From NCBI GenBank assembly GCA_025174535.1, contig JALBUN010000006.1, positions 1,364,001 to 1,428,000 on the forward strand: a stretch of 64,000 bases of DNA. Direction: 5' to 3'. The notes below the pieces were generated by a model. That model ran no database searches. It saw only the letters and a program-made list of their open reading frames with translations, and was not told the origin of the DNA. Positions 32,357-43,437 of the stretch are shown one piece after another. This DNA is from Cantharellus purpuraceus (lineage: Eukaryota > Basidiomycota > Agaricomycetes > Cantharellales > Hydnaceae). The position numbers and the translations under genes are program-made. Numbering within the stretch: position 1 is the first letter of the stretch; every line of letters starts with the position of its first letter.

Positions 32357-33107
32357 CTAGTGTGACTTTACTACCAAACCACAAACAACGGTGCGTAGTC
32401 CTCGAATGCAGCTTACGATTATTAACTGTCTAGTCCCACTCAGACGGTGGTTCGATTTCCTAGTGGTTGCTCCAGAGTCCGATGCCACCGCCGACGCCGC
32501 CACCAGCGCCACCACCGAGGTGCTCGGGTTCCTGTAGCAACTCTTTGACCTTTCACTGCTAAGCACCCCCTGAGATTCAAAAGCGACCGTTTTCACTAAA
32601 GAACGTGTACCGAGTTAGTAATTTGTCTGTGGACCTTTGGTGGATATGCTCGTGGTGTGGCACAAGATACTCGGAGCGCACGACATCCCACAATGGTGCT
32701 GTTAACTTCCTCTCTGTTCATGCATTCTTTCAATGCTCCCGTGGCTTCTGATGCCACCATTGATGACAACATCTCAACCCGAGGCCTCATATCGATGAAG
32801 CCTTGAGTTCGGATATTGCTACCATGGTTCTATTCTGTTTGTCAGTCTCGGTTTACACGTAGTAGAGGGCAAGAGACGAGGCGATGCACTGCCACAGTGG
32901 GTCCTTCAGGTTCTCCTTAGCTTGACCACGCAATTGAGAAAGTAGATTGATGTCTCTCAGGGCAAACCACCAAGATACCAGTGGAGTTGGCAAAAGTGGG
33001 ACGCCAGTGTTGCCGCCATGATCGCCACCGAGACGACCAAAACATGGGACTATACCCCAAAATACGACTCTATCCGGTATGTTAGTATACAACAACCCAC
33101 TATGCAA
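32357..33107 (-). pseudogene. Unrecognised minus-strand gene, exon structure unclear or broken
   Basis: Coding-like pieces in order: GIVPCFGRLGGDHGGNTG, PLVSWWFALRDINLLSQL, NLKDPLWQCIASSLALYYV (33107-32853), then IRTQGFIDMRPRVEML, ATGALKECMNREEVN and AYPPKVHRQI (32790-32596), then an Ala/Val-rich stretch. Frames change between pieces without good splice sites. No family recognised. Confidence 0.4.
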
Positions 33108-33359
33108 AGGGTGACGTCAGGCATAGCGAGCGTGACGGCCAATGCATGCGCGCATATGCTTGTGGGTTCAAACACCAGAATGGGAGAGAGACCACCTAAA
33201 TTACAATAATTTTGGCACAGCCTTGTAATACTACTGTTGCGCTTGTACCTTAACAGGCTCGTTGTATATCGGCCGGTGGTGGATTGAAAAGTAAATGCTT
33301 ACACAAGCATTCTCGTCTCAGTAGTCACATGACCATTTGCCCCCAATTGTCATAATCGA

Positions 33360-34622
33360 ATGGGACTGCTCTCCACGATCTTGACACCAACCCCACGCTC
33401 CCGCGAGACTCTGGTTCTTATCCAGAGCACACTGGCCATGCCGATGTGGCTCCCTCTCATGCATGCTATCGTCAACGCAGGCCCGACCAACGCGACGATT
33501 GTGTGCGTGTGTCTGCTACATCCGCCAGAGACGGTGCTTGCGGACTAGGTTGGAAAGCCCACACAGGGGGCGGTGCGAATCGTTGACTGGACAGAGAGGG
33601 TTCCGGGGTATGCGGAGGGAGATGTGGATGAGGATGTTGGTCGACACAGACTGTTGAAGGAAGTATATAAAGCTATTGAAGATGGTGTGTACGTGTCTAG
33701 GACGACCATCGTACTAATGTTTAGCCATGGAATGTCGAAATACAGCACCAGCTGTTATCCTCGTTGTAGACTCTCCCGACACTCTTTGTGAAGACGTCGA
33801 GTCACCCTCTAAGGCTTATTTGATTCTCAAAACATGGCATACTGCCATCAAACCGACCTTGTTCGTGCTGATTTATTACGGTCACATGTTAAAACTGACA
33901 TGTCTAATTCTCATTCAGCACCGTCCCGCCTAGTACTCTCCCTCTCATCCCCCTCTCCCCTCCTCCCCCTCATCGTCCCCCCTGCCTTCGCCCCTTCCAT
34001 TGCGCATCTTACCCTCAACCCCACCGCGCTACTCCGCCACCTCTCAACCGAATACCTTACACTCCCCCCGCCATATTCTCCTCCAACGAAATTTTGGCCC
34101 ATATTCGCCGGGCTCGCGACCCGCGGGGAGGGCGAGCGTCTCGTGTGGGGTGCAGACGGGATGGGGTCGAGTGTCGAAAGTGTAGTTGAGGTAATCGTGA
34201 GAAGTGCTAGTGGGAGGAGAACGGTCGAGCGGAGCCTGGAGGGGTGGAAGAGCAACGGGGTGTGCAAGTTGGAGGAGTTGGAAGAATTGAGGGATATTTG
34301 GAGTAGGAATGGGGGCAGTGTGAGTTTTTTTTTTTTTCAATTATGCGTGAGAGACATTGAATAATGTCGATTTTACCCCTTCGTTTCATCTATAGCAGCC
34401 ATCAGTGACGCCGGATCCAACACATAACCTTCCTTTTAACCTCAGTCTCACTGCGTCACAGCAACAATCCCGTGCCCAAGTTCCTCTTCCATATGCCCAT
34501 GAAGGTCCGACACTCTTCCGCATTGCATCATCTCCACTAACTTTGATGCAGGACAACCTAATGACAATTCTAGCACGGGAGGTGCAATATATTATGATCC
34601 GGATGAGGATTTAGATATATAG
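33360..34622 (+). CDS. ELP5: Elongator complex subunit Elp5
   Basis: Elp5, with Elp4 and Elp6, forms the RecA-like accessory ring of Elongator, needed for wobble-uridine modification of tRNA. Exons: MGLLSTILTPTPRSRETLVLIQ from 33360; AVRIVDWTERVPGYAEGD; AVILVVDSPDTL and AYLILKTWHTAIKP; SRLVLSLSSPSPLLPLIVPP and HLSTEYLTLPPPYSPP, GLEGWKSNGVCKLEELE-like; then LPFNLSLTASQQQSRAQVPL and, after a final intron, GQPNDNSSTGG with the acidic tail YYDPDEDLDI, TAG 34620-34622. The LPFNLSL...QVPLPYAH box and acidic C-terminus are diagnostic. An in-frame TAG at 33546-33548 requires a 48 bp intron (GTGTGCGTG...GACTAG) or else breaks the gene. The intron before SRLVLSL is short (about 38 bp). Confidence 0.82.
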
Positions 34623-35675
34623 GCGACGGCATTGTGGGAGGCGTTTTTCGTTGATATTTGAACCCTCAACTTTCTGATGGATTTTGTCCAGCTTTGGGGT
34701 GAATTCTCGAGACAATGCACATCCGGAAAATGGTATTTCGCGGAGGGGGTGTATTAAAGCTATGAAATAGGTGATGCACCAGCAACGCTTGTGGTCGATG
34801 GCTATGCGATGCGATGCGATACTGTAGGTCTTGCGCTGAGGTGATACATTGTAGTGGGTGGCTTATGCTTGTATCTGTTCAATACTGAATTACAAACATC
34901 TCGTTAGTGCTGCCTATTACTTGCCGGCAGACTCGAAGGTTGACGATGTTAGAATTGTATTACGTCATGGTATGACGATAGTTGCATGTGGGTTTTGTTT
35001 TAGGAGGCAAACGAAACGTTGAACTAATTTCTTCTGACCAACTAGCTCGAATACTTTAATTGCAATGAGTAGCTAGATCAATTTCTATATCCCACTTGTG
35101 GAGTAGCATATCTGGTTTAGAATATTCTAGATCACTATTCAAAAGAAGAGGAGATGAATCGCGTTACTGTGATATGCCAGGTTTTTGCAATGTCGATGTG
35201 TTCATATTATCCCATCGAGTGTAATCAGGTTTGCCACAGACGTAATTTTGTATTACATCTCACGACATGTCACAGAACTCATGGCACACTCTTTGGCACA
35301 ATGCCAGGTGGCGCTCCGAGTCACACACATGACTCGAGAATGGATCTTCGTTATCAGTGCTGTGGCTGTGAAATAGTAAGCTTGTACCACCAGTTTTCTC
35401 TTAGTCTACAAGTTGCGTTTACAGGAGTGTAAACTTGTTACAGAAATTTGAAAGAACATGGGTTCCTCATGAATCATGAATTCAGGTCTGCCTCGTGCAC
35501 GAGCGGGTTTCATAGCTGGAGTGACAATCTCTGGAGAAGAAGCCATGATGTTCTTGTGGCAGTAGCATCCAAACACGACCACAGGGAAGTGTGATACTTA
35601 TAACAGACGGTGGTGTGAGCGGTGGTGGCATAGGTCTCTCTACCTATCTCGACTTGACGTAAATAGCATACCTCG
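34623..35675. other. Intergenic region
   Basis: 1.05 kb, no supported gene. A GCGAT triplet-copy run lies near 34805-34820. Probably the ELP5 terminator and kinase promoter. Confidence 0.4.
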
Positions 35676-37500
35676 ATGTCTCCCAAGACCCGACGCTCGC
35701 CTTCCTCTTCTGGATCTGTTTCCCTTCCACCAATACTTCATAATATACCCAAAGTTTCCGCGGACCAAGCCATCGCTGGCATTCAACAGTTCGGCAAACA
35801 GTTGATGTTGAATCGGGTTTGTAATCGCTCTTTCATTGGACCCAGTGCTTGTCTAACAGACATTATAGTGCCAATTGAAGCGTCTTATAGCAGTTAGTCA
35901 GAACGCGTATGATAGCTCAGCTTGCAACGAGAAAGTTCAGAGGTAAGCGGTCTTCTGTAAAGGCCTTCATGAGTGATGGAATGAACGGAATGTATCCTGC
36001 GGTTCGAGACTTCTCGCTAGAGTGTACACGCGCGGTCGAACATGGCGTTCAGCCGGTCCCCTGGAGAGCTTGGTCTTGCTCCCCGATGAAATGAAAACGT
36101 TTGAGACGGAGCTGAGTCAGTTTGGCACACCGCAGGTTCGTGCAGTCTCCTGGTACCTATAGCCTATTCCTTACTTTCGATCAGTCATTTACACCCAGTC
36201 CGCAGGACGAGAGGTCCGAGAAAGCCGCTATAACTTCGGCTTTCGAGCGAATTCTCGCAAATGAACAAACTCGGTCACGGGCAATGACTCTCAGAGGTCG
36301 TCCCGCAGAATTGTTCGTTTCATACCTGCAGACGGTTTGTGTCTTCCTCCTTTCCCGTCACATAACATTTAACCCACAATCACAGGCATTAGACCTGTCC
36401 CCCGAAATGAACTCTAAGGTTCGGGAGGAATGGATCAAAGCGTTGCGAAAGTTGGCTGTCGAGGCAGAAGTATTACCTTCAGATTTAAAGATTGAAGAGG
36501 TTACTCTTATCGGCACCGACCCTGTGGCAAGTGGAGGATATTCTGATGTGTATCAAGGCAAATGGAAAGATAAGTTAGTCGCTGTGAAGCGACCACGTTA
36601 CTTTACTGCCAAAGACAATTCGGAAGTTTCCAAGGTTAGAGTAGCTGACTTATTGGACAACCAAACTGACATGATCCTTCTTTAGCAAGTACGACGCGAG
36701 ATATTGCCATGGCGTCAACTCTCTCGCAACTATGTCCTACCACTCCTGGGTATATTCAATAAAGAACGTCCATTGGATGATCTGATCTCGGAGTGGATGC
36801 CGAATGGGACTCTTAGCACCTTCCTTGAGAAGAATCCGAATAGAAACCGGCTACAATTGATTTAGAGTGCAACCTTTACTCGTGCTGCACAGGTATTCTA
36901 ACACAGTGGATGTAGCTTTGCCAGGTTGCCTCAGCTCTGAAATACCTTCATAATCATTCACCACCTATTGCGCACGGCGACATAAAAGCGGTGAGCTTTT
37001 ATGTCATCCATAAGGTTCTCTCTTTGATATTTTAAGAGGAACATATTTGTCAATTCTTCTGAATGTCCGGTAATTGGCGACTTCGGCCACTCTTGCCTAC
37101 GCTATACCATTGATAGGACTCTGTCTTCTACACTGGAGGGCGGATCAACAAGGTGGATGGCACCGGAGCTTCTTCTTTCCAATTCCAATGGTGATTATGC
37201 CAGTGTGATCCCTACCCTTGAAAGTGATATGTGGTCCTTCGGGATGCTCGTGCTCGAAGCATTGACAGGGGATATGCCATATGCAAACATGCCTGACCTA
37301 GCCGTATTCTTTTGTCTCAAACAAAAGCAGAAGTTACCTGCACGGATGAGTTCACATATCACTGAACGTGGTTTGACAGATGATATCTGGAGGCTCCTAA
37401 ATAGGTGCTGGAATTTTACGTACCCGAAAGAAAGGCCCTCGGCGACTGATTTACTGGAGCGACTCAAAACATTGTCACGAGACATACAAATAACTGCAGA
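35676..37500 (+). pseudogene. TKL-like protein kinase, interrupted by a nonsense codon
   Basis: Starts MSPKTRRSPSSSGSVSLPP. A helical N-terminal region over several exons leads to EEWIKALRKLAVEAEVLP, then the kinase domain: GTDPVASGGYSDVYQGKW (glycine loop), LVAVKRP (VAVK Lys), the hinge region ISEWMPNGTLSTFLE, a TAG at 36863-36865 in LQLI-stop-SATF, ALKYLHNHSPPIAHGDIK (catalytic loop; HGD for HRD, intron inside it, then RNIFVN), GDFGHSC (DFG), TRWMAPELLL, DMWSFGMLVLEALTGDMPY and RCWNFTYPKERPSATDLLERL. Catalytic residues are present, so only the TAG (CAG-like position) inactivates it, unless an unseen intron removes it. Such kinases are expanded in Agaricomycetes. KH-coding sequence follows at once. 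Confidence 0.75.
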
Positions 37501-37539
37501 GAATGAACGCACAGTAAGAGCACTTCTTTTGTCTCGAGA

Positions 37540-39408
37540 CACTGCAAAAATAACAATTCCAAGAAAACCGTGTTTATCCCAAAGACACTGGTTAAACAGA
37601 TTATCGTCCCTAATGCTGCAACTTGGAAGGATGTTAGAATTGTTGAGGAAAGTAAAACAACCATCCAGAAAAATACGCATATGGCCATCTTTCAGGTAAG
37701 AACATCGTCTCTGAAATTAGTGGCTACTTCAAGTCACAGCCTCTTTGTAGGTAATAGGACGCGCTGTACCGGTTGCTGCGGCTTGTCTTCGAATTGAAGA
37801 TTCGATCAAGAAATATGTATGCCACGCATATCCTTCTGCTGTAGGAAGTGGCTGAAAGTCGCAGGTGGACATTCGTGTGACAGATAATATGGATATCCCA
37901 AAAGAGTATTACAGCCGTATAATTGGACATAAACACTGCAATCACCACAAGTTGGAGAACTTACACGGGGTTCAGGTTACTTTTCCATCCAAACAATCAC
38001 CGAGCTCCCAAGTTTCTATTACGGGGTCTGCGGAAGCGGTTAAGAAAACGAAAGACAGTCTCCGCGAGGTACTCACCCAGCCTCACCGTTTCACTGTTAC
38101 TGATTGTCCTAATTCAGTTGCTGTGGTTCGAATGAAATTCAAGGGATGTACTTGAAGTTTCGCAGAAACAGTCGACGAACAACGAAAACGCATCCTTCGG
38201 TCACCTTCATGGGGATTGAAAGTGGAGTATCAAGGTGATAGGGCGACAATTACACTTCGAGGGAAAAAGGAAGGGATAATTATCGCGCGAAACAGCATAC
38301 GTGCCATAGAAGAGGAAGTCAAACAGGAAATTACAGAGGACATCCCTCTAGACGCCTTTCTTCATGATATGATTGTATCTGACCGTCAGGCCTGGGTCGA
38401 TATCGTCGATCGGTGTGAAGGACCGCCACACCCTGACTCCGACGAATATCCTTTTGTATTGTCCATGTAAGCCTGTCATTTGCGACTTAATATTCTAAAT
38501 GTTCACTGGTTGTAGATCACTCAACAGCATACAAGTTTGTGGGCCACCAAACCTTGTTAAAGCATTACGCACGGAAGTAGGCGAACTCAGAAATGTTGGC
38601 CACAACTATGTGTTAGCCAAGAGAATATCCGCACACAGACATCAATCACTGCTAGACACCCCAGGCGGGCTTATGCTAAATCTAAGAAAGCATGCCCAAG
38701 CAATGGTCTACTTCCCCAAGTCAGGTGGATATAAGTATATCGGCAAACCACAGAATATGGACCATTATGGCGACAATGTAGATTTTAGGGAGATTATCAA
38801 GGTGGTTGGCACGCTTGAGGAATGCCGAAAGGCCAGAGAGTACTTAGAGGTTCGTCTTCGACTGTATGATCAACGATAGGGCGATGATGTAGAGTCTATC
38901 ATATAGGATCTGATCGAAGAACAAAGAAGGCAGGAGCGTAATCCCATGTATATGTTTCCAGCCATTTTGCATGATGCTATCAAGCGAAAGCTGGACCCAA
39001 TGTTTGCACTCTTGGAGTCACGGTGGAATCCAAGGTACCCACGTCGAACAAATCCATTCTCTGTCTGGTCGGCGATGATCAAGGTCTTGTCACCTCATTT
39101 GGTCCTGAATAGTCGATACACATTCAGGATGCTTCCAAGACTCTACCCATGTGTGAGATGCGACTAGCATGTCAAACAGATCAAGATTCGATGAAGGCAG
39201 GCCAAGCTCTTATAAAAGAAGTCAAGACCCTTTGGCGGAGAATTGGAGCAGCAAACATCTCATGTTCGTGAAGGAGAAACTGGATATACTCACGGGCCAG
39301 AGCGATGTATTCTGTCAAGTGGTGGAACAACCCGTCCCGTGTCGTCTAGTAATTGGGTGGTGCGTGTTTGTTCCCATTACCTGCATACCGTACTCTAGCC
39401 TCGTTTGA
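37540..39408 (+). CDS. Multi-KH (vigilin/Scp160-like) RNA-binding region
   Basis: Exon pieces in order: KKTVFIPKTLVKQIIV; VDIRVTDNMDIPKEYYSRI with IIGHKHCNHHKLEN (KH GXXG-type loop) and VTFPSKQSPSSQVSITG; ETVDEQRKRI; GLKVEYQGDRATITLRGKKE; ALRTEVGELRNVGHN; RKHAQAMVYFPKSGGYKYIG; VVGTLEECRKAREYLE; and LMFVKEKLDILTGQSDV near the end. Repeating KH-like units with interspersed helices fit vigilin proteins that bind polysomal RNA. Introns of 40-55 bp occur at about 37815-37863 and 38120-38165. There is no start codon context: it abuts the kinase exon at 37.5 kb, so it may be a fused or truncated gene. A TGA at 39269-39271 disturbs one reading of the 3' end. Confidence 0.65.
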
Positions 39409-39540
39409 TAAAAATTGCATGACAGGACTTTCAATGGATGCAGTGGAAAAAGTGATAAAAGGCACCATTGCACTGATAGAGGCAGAATTAGATGATATTT
39501 AGTTTTACTAAGACAGTAAATTTGCCACTAATTTTAATCA
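39409..39540. other. Short spacer
   Basis: No feature recognised; A/T-rich. Confidence 0.3.
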
Positions 39541-40445
39541 GTCATACAGCTCCTTGTGGAGCTGTTTGGACAAGTCTGTGTCCATATGATCATATGGCTC
39601 TGGGGGGGAAGGGATGGCTCTCAGTCATCCCTGACATCATCATAGCATCCTCATCCAATTAGATGGATGAGGAAGAGACAATTGCTAAGGCAGTATCTTG
39701 ATCAAGGTCATGATTTAGTTTATCATGACCCAACCACTCTGCTAGAGAGTGTTTAGCAGCTTCCCAAGCTGTGCAAGAGGCTCCTAGAGTCTCTCATTTT
39801 TGCTTACCAACCCTGGTGGGTTGGTTAAATGAATCTCCAGAGGCAATGCAACTTGCAAATACCTCTAGGAGGGCAGTGTGAATGGGGGTGATGCCTCCCA
39901 TTCATCCAAGCCAGAGTGCAAGCTTCAGTTTGGTGTGCCCTTTGGGGGAACAATCCCCTGAATCATATGCTCCCATTATGGAAGTGTGGAAAGAATCACC
40001 AATAGTTGGTGAGAACTTATGGCCACTGTTTAGGGATTCCCAGTGGCTGGTCATCTGAAACAAAGCCCAGAGGTTCTTCTTGAATGCAGAAGAACCTTTT
40101 TTAGGAGTGGCCTTTTTGAGCCACATCCAAATATCTGACTTCTGCTCTACCAGCACATTCACTGGTGCATTCTCAGCCAAGACCATTGTTCATGGAGGGT
40201 GTGGTGTGGCCAAAGAGGATGACATGGTGGAGGTGGAGAGGGAAGAAGTGGAGGTGGATCCAGAAGCAGAGGCAGAGGCAGAGGCAGATGTGGAGCTTGG
40301 AGCAGATGTGGAGCCCAACCCACACTCAAGCCGTTATGGGGAAATGGCCTGGGTGGAGGCAGTTGAAGATCATAGGTGGGCAGAGCTGTATGCTGCTATG
40401 ATGAAGAAGAACCGCAAGGTCATGGTCTTCTTCTTGAAGACATGT
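39541..40445. repeat. Hairpin-saturated tract 1
   Basis: Perfect inverted repeats follow one another with small loops. Examples: CAGCTCC/GGAGCTG at 39547-39564; the 16 bp palindrome CCATATGATCATATGG at 39582-39597; CCTCATCCA/TGGATGAGG at 39649-39672; GGTCATGAT/ATCATGACC at 39706-39730; ACCAACCC/GGGTTGGT at 39806-39825; GCCACTG/CAGTGGC at 40022-40047; AGGTTCTTCT/AGAAGAACCT at 40071-40097. A plus frame at 40080-40440 encodes an acidic low-complexity peptide; a minus frame 39902-40186 has no recognised domain. The origin is not identified, possibly the same gypsy relic as 43.4-44.6 kb. Confidence 0.75.
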
Positions 40446-42364
40446 CTGAGTGATCACTTTTCCATTCCTAAATATCAGCATATAAAAAATGGTGCTTATG
40501 CTGAAATGGACTTATTCAAATATTCTCTATTTTTCCCTATTTTTCTGGGGATTTTCCATGCAGAACTTTGCCCAGAATGTGCTGATTCTGCTATGCTACT
40601 GTTGTGGACCCACTGATGCCCACAAACCTTCACACAGTCAGCACTCCACCTCTGAACCAGGCATTTGGCCTAAATTCAAGCTCAGATGTCTCTGATCAAT
40701 AAATATTCTCTAACTTAACAACCACAGCCTCTCAGGGCACAAATTTCCATGGAGATTATGAGCTGAGATGTGGCTATGCATGGCTGTGCAAACCAGTGTA
40801 AAAACAGGGTGGATATCCTCTTTTTTGCCTGATCAGTGCCTAGTCCAGTCATCAGAGCAGGTGACTGGTTGGAATTGTTTTGGAACCCGCAATATTATGG
40901 TGTTAGGGCAAACTCTAAATCACCACAATTCCATGAATAAACAGCTGAGAAGAATATCAAATCCTACTGCAGCACAACTCCAGAAACGATTTAATGTTTG
41001 TACTTTGGTTACAATCCCTTGTAATGGTCAATGCAGATGATACGCAGGAAGGTAATACGTTTCTTAGCAGTAGGGAATGAATAAGACTTCCAGAGTCTAG
41101 AGTTCACGGACGCTTAGGGGTCCAGATATTCCAAAAAGAGGGGAATGCACTTAGAGGCTAGAGGAAGTAGGTGGATGAATCCAACCGTCCAACCAGTGAC
41201 ACTCTGAAGCGGGTAACAGCGATGTGTGAAGTAGTCTAGCAACTGCTTCACACAAGTTCAAGCTTCTAATGCTCTGCAAAGGCAGTACACACTAGTTACT
41301 TAAACAAGAGCACTAATGGCAGGACTATTGACAGACAATCTCACCCTGTAGATTTGTAGTCACGCGAGGTAGATACTACACTCACGCCCAAAGCAGGACA
41401 ATCACTACTTCGAGTGCAATTGAATACAACTGTAAGCGACCCTTGAACTGGACAATCAACAGTTACTGAGATATAGAGGATGACACTGTATGTCACTCTA
41501 GTCACACTGATGTGCAAATGATGGGGTAGAAATGGTTATTTATTTCAGAGGCAGAATGGGCTCCTTTTATATTGTATTTACAGGAGCTGACTAATACTAC
41601 TGGAAACTTCTACCTATTAATAGATGGAAACTACTGGAAGCTAGTGGAATATGTGAGAAGGGAGTGGAAGTTTCCTAGCCAATGAGCTGCTTGGATTTGC
41701 TCTGACTCATGGCATGAGTCATGGATGGAGTCATAGTGTGACTCAGAGCAGGAGTCATAGTATGAGTAATCACAGGAGTCATTGCATGAGTCACCATTAC
41801 TCAAATAACTCGGTCAATACTTCGTTTCCCAGGCTGATTAGCACAGCTATGGGTAGGCACAGCTTCTATTGAACTCTCCACCGAAAATGGAGTCAGGAGG
41901 TGCAGTGGTGGCAAAGATATTGAGCATTTACTGGCAGTGGTGACCAGATTGAGTCGGAGATTGAAATGAGTCATGTGATTGAAAATGAGTCAGTTGTCCA
42001 GGTGACTCCGGCTGACTTTGGGGCTGCTGACATCTGCGAAGGTTTGTGGGTCCATGTGGGTCCCAAAACTTCGCCCAGCAGAACAATAAGTTTGTAGACT
42101 CATTTCTGCATGGAAAATTCCCGAAAAAATATGAAAAAATAGAGAATATTTGGCCCTGAATCAAGAGAAAGCAGCAGATATATACTGATATTTTAAGGCC
42201 ATCAAGCAGAATTGTACAGTTTCGGGACTTTAAACAAGATCTTTTAAGGGAAAACCAGTTCCCATACAGGAATCTTCTACCCCTTTCTTCTACCTTCCAC
42301 TAATTCCCAGTAGTTTTCCTCTATTATTAGATAGAACATTCCAGAACCATTATTCAGCCCCCTG
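40446..42364 (-). mobile_element. Family B long LTR, minus strand, split by an A-type LTR
   Basis: Pieces 40446-40875 and 42274-42364 are the reverse complement of family B LTR sequence (compare 27.67-28.24 kb). Both termini are missing. It hosts the insertion at 40876-42268. Confidence 0.75.
40876..42268 (+). mobile_element. Solo long LTR (family A), nested copy
   Basis: 1393 bp, TGTTTTGGAACC to CCCATACA, with a perfect target duplication GGAAT (40871-40875 and 42269-42273) inside the minus-strand B LTR. It includes a TGACTCA/TGAGTCA block at 41.70-41.80 kb and two TGAGTCA sites near 41.97-41.99 kb. Confidence 0.9.
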
Positions 42365-43437
42365 TGTTTTGGAACCCGCAAAATTATGGTGTTAGGGCAA
42401 ACTCTAAATCAACAATTCCATGAATGAACAGCTGAGAAGAATATCAAATCCTGCTGCAGCACAACTCCAGAAACAATTTAACATTTGTACTTTGGTTACA
42501 ATCCTTTGTATTGGTCAATGCAGACTATATGCAGAAAAGTAATACATTTCTTAGCAGCAAGAAATGAATAAGACTTCCAGAGTCTAGAGTTCACTGACAC
42601 TTAGGGGTCCAGATATTCCAAAAAGAGGGGAATGCACTTAGAGGCTAAAGGAAGTAGGTGGATGAATCCAACCAACCAGTGGTACTCAGAAGTGGGTAAC
42701 AGCGATGTGTGAAGTAGTCTAGCAACTGCTTCACACGAGTTCAAGATTCTAATGCTCTGCAAAGGCAGTACACACTAGTTACTTAAACAAGAGCACTAAT
42801 GGCAGGACTATTGACAGACAATCTCACCCTGTAAATTTGTAGTCACACGAGGTAGATACTATGCTCACACCCAAAGCAGGAATATCACTACTTTGAGTGC
42901 AATCAAGTACAGTTACACAACTGTAAAAGATCCTTGAACTGGTAATCACCTGATCTGATCATCAATCACCTGCTCTGATCCCTGAACTAGGCACTGATCA
43001 GGCAAAAGGGAAGGTGTCCACCCTGTTTTCTGCACTGGTTTGCACAGCCATGGATAGCCACATCTCAGGTGATGATCTCCATGGAAAATAGTGCACTGAG
43101 AGGCTGTGGTGGTCAAGTTAGAGAATATTGATTGATCAGAGACATCTGAGCTTGAATTCAGGCCAAATGCCTGGTCCAAAGGGGGAGAGCTGGCTGTGTG
43201 AAGGTTTGTGGGCACCTATGGGTCCACAACTGTAGTACAGCAGAAATAAATCATTCTGGGCTGAGTTCTGCATGGAATATTCCTGAAAAAATATGGAAAA
43301 ATAGAGAATATTTGAATAAGTCCATTCCAGGTCAAATATATGCTGATATTTAGGAATGGAAAAGTGAAATAGAGCACATTGGTGCTGCATAAATAGGATT
43401 TGATAGGGAAAAGGTGGTTCCTATACAGTAAAGTTGA
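42365..43437 (+). mobile_element. Long LTR, A-type start and B-type end
   Basis: Begins TGTTTTGGAACCCGC and ends CTATACA. It switches from A to B sequence near 42940, as in 25433-28248. No target duplication (CCCTG versus GTAAA), consistent with recombination between insertions. Confidence 0.75.

Noticed and set aside
35154..35432. 92-codon plus frame upstream of the kinase
   Set aside because: No domain, no supporting splice or promoter signal, atypical composition.
40080..40616. 178-codon plus frame with acidic repeats
   Set aside because: It runs from the hairpin tract into an antisense LTR, so it cannot be one natural gene; the acidic part is low complexity.
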